A program made the translations under genes and the position numbers. From UBA6080 sp964607515 (GTDB lineage: Bacteria > Fermentibacterota > Fermentibacteria > Fermentibacterales > JCC-6), in contig CAZSKU010000008.1 in NCBI GenBank assembly GCA_964607515.1, positions 1-64,000 of the forward strand: DNA of 64,000 bases, given 5' to 3'. The notes below the pieces were generated by a model. The model did not search any database, had not been told where the DNA came from, and saw only the letters and a program-made list of their open reading frames with translations. Shown here in pieces: positions 57,957 to 64,000 of the stretch (the first letter of the stretch is position 1; every line of letters starts with the position of its first letter).

Positions 57957-59153
57957 TCAGCCCCGGCGTCTCCAGGCCGCCGCGAAGATGCCGTCCACGC
58001 CTGAAGCGGGCGGAAGGGACACCATCATCCCTTCCCTTTCCAAGGAGGCCGGCACCTCCAGGGGGATTCTGGCGAATTCCGGGTGGGCGGCCTCGAAGCG
58101 GCCGACCTGATCCTGGTTCTCCTCGGGTTCCAGACTGCACGTGCTGTAGAAAACGGCTCCCCCGGGGGAGGTGAGACGGGCGGCCTGCTCCAGCAGTTCG
58201 CCCTGAAGCCTGGCTATCCTGCGAAGGGTTTCCACCGACCACGCCCACCTGGCTCCGGGTCGCCTTCTGAGCACCCCGGTGTTGGTGCAGGGCGCATCGA
58301 GGAAGACCTTGTCGAACCCTCCCCGGAGCGGGGGGTATCTGCCGTCCCCCACCAGGGGGTGGGCGTGTTCCCAACGGAGCCTCTCCCGGTTCTCCAGCCA
58401 CCGCCGCATTCTTCCAAAGGAAAGGTCCATGCAGACCGTAAAACACCCCTCCTGGTGGGCCGTCTTTCCGCCGGGAGCCGCGCAGATCTCAAGGGCGGTT
58501 TCTCCTGGAATGGCTCTGAAAGCCCTGGCGGCCACGGCAGCCGCCTCGTCCTGAAGAAAAACGCCGGGAGGAGGCAGGGGAATACCCCTGTCCACTATCC
58601 GGTAACCCTCTAGGTAAAGGCCTGGCCGGCCGGCCGGGGGCGGGCCGAAGGCGAATCCCCCCAGCGGGGGCGGCTCGTTGTTCCATTTCATCAGTCCCTC
58701 GGTTTCCCCGGAACCCCGGCGATCGGTCCACCTTCGCACCAGCTCCTCCGGGTGCGACCAACGCACATGGGGCGGAAGGTTATCTTCCTCGCCCTCCGAG
58801 GCCAGTCTTCGAAGTACCGCGTTCACCAGCCCCCGGGCTCCCGGGTTTCCCGCCAGCTTTACCGTTTCCGAGACAGCTGCGTGGACGGGCGTTCCCAGCA
58901 CCAGAATCTGGGCCGCCCCCAGCCGGAGCACCGCCAGGGTTCTGCCGTCCAGGGAGTCCAGGGGCTGTCTGAGAAAGCGGGCCAGAGCTCTGTCCAGCCT
59001 GACCCGCCAGACGACGGTTTCCCTTCTAAGCCTGAGGGCGAAGGCTGAGTCTCTGGGGGTAAGCCCCGACGCGGACCCGGCGCCCCGGCCCAGAAGCGAG
59101 TCCAGGGCGGCTCTTCTGGGATCGGGAGGGGCGTCAGAACGCGAGGTTTTCAA
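57957..59153 (-). CDS. rsmB: 16S rRNA (cytosine(967)-C(5))-methyltransferase RsmB
   Basis: RsmB methylates C967 of 16S rRNA. The 398-residue product has the N-terminal NusB-like domain (AALDSLLGRGAG, ETVVWRVRLDRAL), SAM motif ALEICAAPGGKTAH, the catalytic DAPCTNTGVLRR, and the second cysteine in YSTCSLEPEENQ. The start is uncertain: TTG 59153 places the family's first motif near residue 12 but has no well-spaced ribosome site. It overlaps the NifU-domain gene by 20 bases. Slightly shorter than typical. Confidence 0.9.
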   Translation of the reverse strand: MKTSRSDAPPDPRRAALDSLLGRGAGSASGLTPRDSAFALRLRRETVVWRVRLDRALARFLRQPLDSLDGRTLAVLRLGAAQILVLGTPVHAAVSETVKLAGNPGARGLVNAVLRRLASEGEEDNLPPHVRWSHPEELVRRWTDRRGSGETEGLMKWNNEPPPLGGFAFGPPPAGRPGLYLEGYRIVDRGIPLPPPGVFLQDEAAAVAARAFRAIPGETALEICAAPGGKTAHQEGCFTVCMDLSFGRMRRWLENRERLRWEHAHPLVGDGRYPPLRGGFDKVFLDAPCTNTGVLRRRPGARWAWSVETLRRIARLQGELLEQAARLTSPGGAVFYSTCSLEPEENQDQVGRFEAAHPEFARIPLEVPASLEREGMMVSLPPASGVDGIFAAAWRRRG

Positions 59154-59379
59154 CCTTCTCGAGATCCGGGAACACCGCCTTAAGATTCCGCTCAACGCCG
59201 TGCTGCAGGGTCAGAGCCGCGAAGGCGCACCCGCTGCAGGCGCCCTGAAGCTCCACCTTCACGGTCTTTCCCTCCAGGGCGACGAACCTGATGTCGCCAC
59301 CGTCCCCCTGAAGCATGGGTCTTATTTTCTCGAGCTCCGCGATCACGTTCTCTTCCGTGAGGGGAAGTGTGCCGGGCAT
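59134..59379 (-). CDS. NifU C-terminal domain protein (Fe-S scaffold)
   Basis: The 81-residue product is a free-standing NifU-like domain (LEKIRPMLQGDGGDIRFVAL) with the cluster-binding CxxC in GACSGCAF. These proteins carry or transfer [4Fe-4S] clusters. It would be useful to the many Fe-S enzymes encoded here, including HydE, HydG, RnfB and IorA. The ATG at 59379 follows AAGGACAGG, 14 bases after hppA. Confidence 0.9.
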   Translation of the reverse strand: MPGTLPLTEENVIAELEKIRPMLQGDGGDIRFVALEGKTVKVELQGACSGCAFAALTLQHGVERNLKAVFPDLEKVENLAF

Positions 59380-59393
59380 GATCCTGTCCTTTC

Positions 59394-61469
59394 TCACTTG
59401 GCCTGGGCCAGTACCAGGGATACAATGGTCATGAGTTTTATGAGGATGTTCAGGGAGGGGCCGCTGGTGTCCTTGAACGGGTCGCCCACGGTGTCGCCGA
59501 TGACGGCGGACTCGTGGCCGGGGGAACCCTTGCCCCCCAGGTGCCCCTCCTCGATGTGCTTCTTGGCATTGTCCCACGCGCCCCCAGAGTTGCTCATGAA
59601 TATCGCCAGCAGGACACCCGTCACGATGGCCCCCGCCAGAAGGCCTCCCAGGGTCTCGGGCCCCCGCCCGCCGAAACCGAAGTAGACCGCGACCGGCACA
59701 GCCACCGCGAGAATCCCGGGCAGTATCATCTCCGTCAGGGCGGCCCTGGTGGCTATGTCCACGCACTTCTCGGTGTCCGGTTCCGCCTCCCCCTCCATGA
59801 GCCCCTTGATAACGGCGAACTGCCTCCTCACCTCGGCCACCATCTTCATGGCGGCCCTCCCTACGGAACGCAGGGTTATGGAGGCGAAGAGGAAGGGGAG
59901 AAGCCCCCCGATCAGAAGCCCCGCCACCACGTAGGGGCTCAGCAGGTCGATTGCCGCCAGGCCAGCCGCCTGGGCGTAGGCTGTGAACAGGGCCAATGCG
60001 GTCAACGCGGCGCTCCCGATGGCGAATCCCTTGCCCATGGCCGCGGTGGTGTTCCCCAGAGCGTCCAGCTGGTCGGTCCTCCGGCGAACCTCCCCGGAAA
60101 GACCCGCCATGCTGGCTATGCCTCCAGCGTTGTCCGCCACCGGCCCGTAGGCGTCCACCGACATGGTCATGCCCACGTTCATCAGCATGCCCAGGGCCGC
60201 CATGGCAATGCCGTAGAGACCGGCGAACCGGTGCCCCGCCAGGACTGCCGCGGCGATGAGAACCATGGGAATCAGGGCCGATTCCATGCCCACGGCGACA
60301 CCCTCGATGATGGTGGTGGCGGAGCCGGTTCCGGTGGCTTCGGCGATCTTTCTCACGGGTCGCGCGCTGGTGTAGTACTCGGTCACCAGCCCGATGACGG
60401 TTCCCACCGCCACCCCCATGGTAACCGCCAGAAAAACCCCCTGGTGCACGTGAAGGAAACCGGTCAACAGCCACCCCAGGAGGATGCTCAGCCCGGCGCT
60501 CACGAAGGTTCCGTTTCTGAGCGCCGAATGGGGAGAGCTGTTCCGGAAGATCCTCACGTACATGGCGCCGGCAAGGCTGGCCAGGGTGCCCAGAGCGGCC
60601 AGAAGAAGCGGCAGAGCGATAAGCGTCTGGGCGCCCAGGTGATGGGCGTCGTGGCGGGGGGCGGAAAACAGATCCTGCACCCCCGCGGGGCTCATGCCCA
60701 GAGCAAGAACCACCGCTGCGATGATGCACCCCACGTATGACTCGAACAGGTCTGCGCCCATCCCCGCCACGTCGCCCACGTTGTCGCCAACGTTGTCGGC
60801 GATCACCGCCGGGTTCCTGGGATCGTCCTCCGGAATCCCCGCCTCTATCTTGCCCACCAGGTCGGCGCCCACGTCGGCGCTCTTGGTGAAGATACCCCCG
60901 CCCACCCGGGCGAACAGGGCTATGCTGCTGGCGCCCATACCGAATCCGGCCAGGCTGTCCAGGCTCACTGAAACCCCCAGAAGTCCGGACAGGAAACTTC
61001 TGACGGTTTCCACGTCATGGAAGGCCAGGAAGAAGACGCTCACCCCGAGGAGACCGAAACCGGCCACTGAAAAGCCCATTACGCTGCCGGAGCTGAAGGC
61101 CGCCGCCAGAGCCCCGGCAAGGCTCTCCCGGGCGGCTTCGGTGGTTCTGACGTTTCCGGTGGTGGCAGCCTTCATGCCTACGTAACCCGCCAGCATGCTG
61201 GAAAGGGCGCCCGCCACGAAAGCCAGCCCCGTGGCCCTGCCCAGAAAGAGGAATATCAACAGCGCCACCACCGCAACGAAAACCAGAAGGATTCTGTACT
61301 GGGTCTTCAGATAGGTCATGGCGCCGACACTTATCAGTCCGGCGATCCTTTTCATGAGATCGTTGCCGGGAGAAGACCTTCTGAGCCCGGCGTACACCAA
61401 TGCGGCCACCGCCAGGGTCAGAACGGCCACTCCCGGAGCAAGGTAGGTGAACAGAGCGTCCGCCTGCAT
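59394..61469 (-). CDS. hppA: Membrane pyrophosphatase, K+-stimulated type
   Basis: The enzyme couples pyrophosphate hydrolysis to pumping of protons or sodium ions across the inner membrane. The 691-residue protein has about sixteen helices, the catalytic DVGADLVGKIEAGIPEDDP and DNVGDNVGDVAGMGADLFES, and a second acidic site in GDTVGDPFKDTSGP. The segment GNTTAAMGKGFAIGSAAL has alanine where K+-independent forms have lysine, so it is the K+-stimulated subclass, which includes sodium pumps. The ATG at 61469 follows CGGAGG. A hairpin lies just upstream. Confidence 0.94.
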   Translation of the reverse strand: MQADALFTYLAPGVAVLTLAVAALVYAGLRRSSPGNDLMKRIAGLISVGAMTYLKTQYRILLVFVAVVALLIFLFLGRATGLAFVAGALSSMLAGYVGMKAATTGNVRTTEAARESLAGALAAAFSSGSVMGFSVAGFGLLGVSVFFLAFHDVETVRSFLSGLLGVSVSLDSLAGFGMGASSIALFARVGGGIFTKSADVGADLVGKIEAGIPEDDPRNPAVIADNVGDNVGDVAGMGADLFESYVGCIIAAVVLALGMSPAGVQDLFSAPRHDAHHLGAQTLIALPLLLAALGTLASLAGAMYVRIFRNSSPHSALRNGTFVSAGLSILLGWLLTGFLHVHQGVFLAVTMGVAVGTVIGLVTEYYTSARPVRKIAEATGTGSATTIIEGVAVGMESALIPMVLIAAAVLAGHRFAGLYGIAMAALGMLMNVGMTMSVDAYGPVADNAGGIASMAGLSGEVRRRTDQLDALGNTTAAMGKGFAIGSAALTALALFTAYAQAAGLAAIDLLSPYVVAGLLIGGLLPFLFASITLRSVGRAAMKMVAEVRRQFAVIKGLMEGEAEPDTEKCVDIATRAALTEMILPGILAVAVPVAVYFGFGGRGPETLGGLLAGAIVTGVLLAIFMSNSGGAWDNAKKHIEEGHLGGKGSPGHESAVIGDTVGDPFKDTSGPSLNILIKLMTIVSLVLAQAK

Positions 61470-61503
61470 TCATACCTCCGTCGGATCGGGTTGGAATGGA
61501 AGG

Positions 61504-61532
61504 ATGGGTTAAGCCCCGGATTTCTAACCCAT
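61504..61532 (-). other. Inverted repeat between the TPR-glycosyltransferase gene and hppA
   Basis: ATGGGTTA (61504-61511) and TAACCCAT (61525-61532) are perfect 8-bp arms around 13 bases. The second arm touches the stop codon of the upstream gene. With no T-run after it, it could be an attenuator-like leader of hppA or a binding site. Confidence 0.35.
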
Positions 61533-63088
61533 TAGCGCAGGCCGGTCAAGCCGCTCAGAGCGCTCCTGGAGGGCTGGTGGCCGGGGTTGTGCCGAAGGGC
61601 TTCCATAAACCAGAAGGCCGCCTCCTCCTCTTCTCCCTCCTCCAGGGCCATGACTCCGAGGTTGTAGAGGGCGTCGGTTCCGTTCAGGTCTATGCCGTCC
61701 GTCCTTCTGGAAGCTCTGTCCCAGGCTTCCATGAAGAGCAACCGGGCTTCGCTCCGGTTGCCCGCGGTGTACTGGGCCATGCCATGGTGAAAAGGCATGT
61801 TCACCCCGGCGGTCTCCACGTAAGGCCCCGTGAGCAGGGCGAGCCCCGCCCCCGCCAGTAGCCCCAGGGGGGCGGTGAGAAGTCCCGCCTTCAGCTTCCG
61901 GGCGAATCGGGGCGCCAGGAGCAGCAGGGCGAAGGGGATCAGCGGCAGTCTGAACCTCGCGGTGATGAAGAAAGGCAGCAGCCCCGCCGCCAGCACGCCG
62001 ATCCAGACCAGCAGCCTTCTCTCGAAGACCGTCGGCTTCCCGGCCATGAGGGCCCCGGGAAGAAGGAACCATATCAGAATGCCGGGCAGGGCGATCGGCG
62101 GCCCGGTCACCAGGATGCCCGCCAGGGGGGACATCCTTTCCATGTAGTAAACGTCGTAGTTGCAAGGCTGTTCCACGGGGCTCAGCAGATGGACGGCCTT
62201 CTCGGCCAGGAGACCCGCGGTGCGCAGAGGCTCCCGGGCGGCGTATTCCAGGGTCCGGGCGGTCCACCACGAGGATACCCGCGAAGGCTCTGTCTCCTGG
62301 GGGAACGGTTCCAGACTGGCCGCCCACACGTTGTCCACGTAGGGAAGATCCTCCCGGGGCAGCCTTCCGCCGGGCGGGGCGAAGGCTGTGATGCCGTCGG
62401 CCTCCGGACCTGAACCGATGTAGAAGTTGATCCCGCCCTGGCTGGATATCACCGTGCCGGGGTCCCCGGCAAGGGCGTTCACAGCCCACACCGCAGCCAG
62501 GGGAATGAAGAACGCCGGCCATGCCCTGGCCCGGGGACGGAACAGTGCGATGCCCGCCGGCATCAGGAGGACGGCTCCGGGTCTGGCAATGCCGGCAAGC
62601 CCCAGGAGAAGCCACGGACCCCGGGAGTCCGGAGACCGTTCCATCCAGAGGAACGTTCCCGTGAGCAGGAGTATGTACAGCGGCTCGATGAGCATGAAAC
62701 CGGAATAGACCAGCCAGGTCCCCCAGAGGGACCAGAGGGCGCCGGTGAACAGGGCGATTCCGCGGCTGTAATGCCGAAGGGCCAGTCTGTGGACCAGCAC
62801 CGCGGTTCCGGCGCCGCACAGCATGGAAAAAAAAGCCCCCTGGAGGGGACCGCCCCGGGTGAGAAAGAGCCATGCTCCCAGAAGCCAGGGATACAGTGGG
62901 GCCCTGAAATAGGGAGCGTAGACGAAAAGGTTTCCCCTGGAAACTGCGGATGCCCACTCCAGGTGCCATCTGGCGTCCACCACCGGGTAAGCCCCCAGGG
63001 GGGAGCCGAGAACGGGGCCGTTCACACCGGCCCATGCGGCCAGGAACAAAGCCAGAACCGCCAGGGAGTCGGCGAAACCCGTTTTCAT
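61532..63088 (-). CDS. Polytopic glycosyltransferase with C-terminal TPR
   Basis: The 518-residue protein looks like a GT-C fold glycosyltransferase of the PMT/ArnT-like kind. The first helix is followed by PVVDARWHLEWASAV with the expected acidic pair, then FRAPLYPWLLGAW, and about ten more helices. The last 80 residues (GMAQYTAGNRSEARLLFME, YNLGVMALEEGEEEEAAFWF) are soluble tetratricopeptide repeats. The donor should be a polyprenyl-phosphate sugar. The ATG at 63088 overlaps the rfaE2 stop as ATGA, which hints at a link to heptose or LPS synthesis. Confidence 0.72.
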   Translation of the reverse strand: MKTGFADSLAVLALFLAAWAGVNGPVLGSPLGAYPVVDARWHLEWASAVSRGNLFVYAPYFRAPLYPWLLGAWLFLTRGGPLQGAFFSMLCGAGTAVLVHRLALRHYSRGIALFTGALWSLWGTWLVYSGFMLIEPLYILLLTGTFLWMERSPDSRGPWLLLGLAGIARPGAVLLMPAGIALFRPRARAWPAFFIPLAAVWAVNALAGDPGTVISSQGGINFYIGSGPEADGITAFAPPGGRLPREDLPYVDNVWAASLEPFPQETEPSRVSSWWTARTLEYAAREPLRTAGLLAEKAVHLLSPVEQPCNYDVYYMERMSPLAGILVTGPPIALPGILIWFLLPGALMAGKPTVFERRLLVWIGVLAAGLLPFFITARFRLPLIPFALLLLAPRFARKLKAGLLTAPLGLLAGAGLALLTGPYVETAGVNMPFHHGMAQYTAGNRSEARLLFMEAWDRASRRTDGIDLNGTDALYNLGVMALEEGEEEEAAFWFMEALRHNPGHQPSRSALSGLTGLR

Positions 63089-63540
63089 CCGCCCAGCAGG
63101 GAGGTGGTGGAATAGCCCTCCAGGGTGGGAACAATCACCACTTCCGGCACCAGGGCTCCCCCCGCCACGTCTTCCCTGCGGTAGTCCCCGCCCTTCACCA
63201 GCACGTGGGGCCGGAGGACCCGGATAAGCTCCAGCGGGGTGTCTTCTGGAAAGGGAACCACGAAGTCCACCGGACGCAGGGCGCACAGCACCATCGCCCG
63301 TGCGTCCAGCCTCTGGACCGGTCTGCCCGACCCCTTCAGTCTTTCAACCGATTCGTCGGTGTTCAGCCCCACGAACAGCACGTCCCCCAGGGAGGCCGCC
63401 TGATCGAGCACCCTGAGATGCCCGGGGTGGATGATGTCGAAACAACCGTTGGTGAACACGATCCGGCACCCGGCGGCCCTGAGCACCGCCGCCCGGCGGG
63501 CTGCGGCCTCTCGGGTCAGCAGTTCCCCGTTCCTAGTCAT
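63085..63540 (-). CDS. rfaE2: D-glycero-beta-D-manno-heptose-1-phosphate adenylyltransferase
   Basis: The 151-residue nucleotidyltransferase makes ADP-heptose for the LPS inner core. It has the HxGH-type motif in FTNGCFDIIHPGHLRVLDQA, the GLNTDESV segment, and VKGGDYRRED near the C-terminus, all typical of the HldE C-terminal domain. Here it is encoded separately from the kinase. The ATG at 63540 overlaps the end of rfaE1 by 8 bases. Confidence 0.92.
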   Translation of the reverse strand: MTRNGELLTREAAARRAAVLRAAGCRIVFTNGCFDIIHPGHLRVLDQAASLGDVLFVGLNTDESVERLKGSGRPVQRLDARAMVLCALRPVDFVVPFPEDTPLELIRVLRPHVLVKGGDYRREDVAGGALVPEVVIVPTLEGYSTTSLLGG

Positions 63541-64000
63541 CCCGACGGGCTTCCCGAAGAATGTCCTCCGGGGTCACGGCGTACACCCCGGGTTCCGCAC
63601 ATACGGCGGCGGCGGCGAAGTTGGCCATCACTGCCGCCCTCTCCGGAGCCACACCCGAAGCGTAGGCCAGCCCCATCACCGCGATGACGGCGTCCCCCGC
63701 CCCGGAGACGTCGAACACATGCCTGGCGGCGGTAGGCTGAACAAGGGGTTTGGACGCCCCCCGCACACAGAGTATGGATCCCCCGGAACCCAGGGTCAGG
63801 AGAACGCCCCTGGCCTGAAGGTCTTCCAGGATACCGCCGCAGGCAGCCATGAGTTCTTCGGCTCCGGCCTCCGCAAGGTCGCGTCCCAGGAAAGCGGCGG
63901 CTTCCCTCAGGTTCGGCTTGATCAGGCTGACCCCACGGAACAGGGTGAAATTCCTGTACTTGGGGTCAGCCAGGACGGGAACCTTCCTGTCCACGGCTTC
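63533..64000 (-). CDS. rfaE1: Heptose-7-phosphate kinase, C-terminal part (runs off the window)
   Basis: Only the C-terminal 155 residues are in the window; the reading frame continues beyond position 64000. The fragment has the PfkB-family features PVLADPKYRN, SLIKPNLREAAAFLG and the catalytic DVSGAGDAVIAV, matching the heptose-7-phosphate kinase domain of HldE. It is followed, with overlap, by rfaE2, so the two halves of HldE are split but adjacent. Confidence 0.87.
   Translation of the reverse strand, partial: EAVDRKVPVLADPKYRNFTLFRGVSLIKPNLREAAAFLGRDLAEAGAEELMAACGGILEDLQARGVLLTLGSGGSILCVRGASKPLVQPTAARHVFDVSGAGDAVIAVMGLAYASGVAPERAAVMANFAAAAVCAEPGVYAVTPEDILREARRDD

Noticed and set aside
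1..64000. CRISPR array, prophage, insertion sequence or toxin-antitoxin system
   Set aside because: No regularly spaced repeats, transposase, integrase, phage gene or recognisable toxin-antitoxin pair was seen. The content is ordinary core and metabolic genes.

Overview
This is a GC-rich (roughly 60-65% by eye), densely packed bacterial chromosome segment. Nearly all genes lie on the minus strand. The exceptions are rpmB, a block at 33502-37530, and an antiporter at 47259. No phage, insertion sequence, CRISPR, rRNA or tRNA was seen. The gene set indicates a Gram-negative-type anaerobe. It has a full division/murein cluster with a meso-diaminopimelate-type MurE, ADP-heptose synthesis genes, an Rnf complex, a membrane pyrophosphatase, indolepyruvate:ferredoxin oxidoreductase and all three [FeFe]-hydrogenase maturases. 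A secreted ferredoxin-like protein with a type IX-like C-terminal sorting domain suggests an FCB-group lineage, perhaps a fermentative candidate phylum such as Fermentibacterota. That placement is inference only.

Layout. 1-3470: rpmB with promoter and terminator, two tandem DUF3795 genes, a small membrane protein and an orphan radical SAM gene. 3492-18562: a canonical dcw operon on the minus strand (mraZ-rsmH-ftsL-ftsI-murE-murF-mraY-murD-ftsW-murG-murC-ftsQ-ftsA-ftsZ), almost every junction being a 1-4 nt stop/start overlap. It is fired from a promoter overlapped by five MraZ-type TGGGN boxes. 18643-23961: a polysaccharide module (ugd, wbpA-like, a short SLBB protein, a Wzc-like kinase) with its own promoter. 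23972-32573: rnfCDGEAB followed closely by selA-selB.

32694-37530: an arsenic/thiol-redox neighbourhood. It holds thioredoxin-type arsC, a 35-residue lysine-rich protein with a hairpin leader, the secreted ferredoxin, a DUF2179 membrane protein, and a tightly coupled operon arsR / PF03773 permease / two thioredoxin-fold proteins / CcdA-like. The operon's promoter carries a perfect inverted repeat. 37527-44364: mgtE, a DUF454 gene with no ordinary start codon, bacterioferritin, and a surface-glycan trio (FAD protein, asparagine synthase, GT2). 44414-50591: DUF378, iorBA, the antiporter, DUF1846 and a lipoprotein.

50678-57886: a 5'-nucleotidase and the hydG-aspA-hydF-hydE-ferritin-like operon. 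57957-64000: rsmB, a NifU-domain protein, hppA, a TPR-tailed membrane glycosyltransferase, rfaE2 and the truncated rfaE1.

How the parts fit. Ferredoxin reduced by IOR-type 2-oxoacid oxidation can feed Rnf, which builds an ion gradient, or a hydrogenase matured by HydEFG whose structural genes are outside the window. The pyrophosphatase and antiporter share ion-gradient work. The most unusual items are the secreted ferredoxin with a sorting domain, the ArsR-controlled permease/thioredoxin/CcdA operon, and the lysine-rich microprotein.
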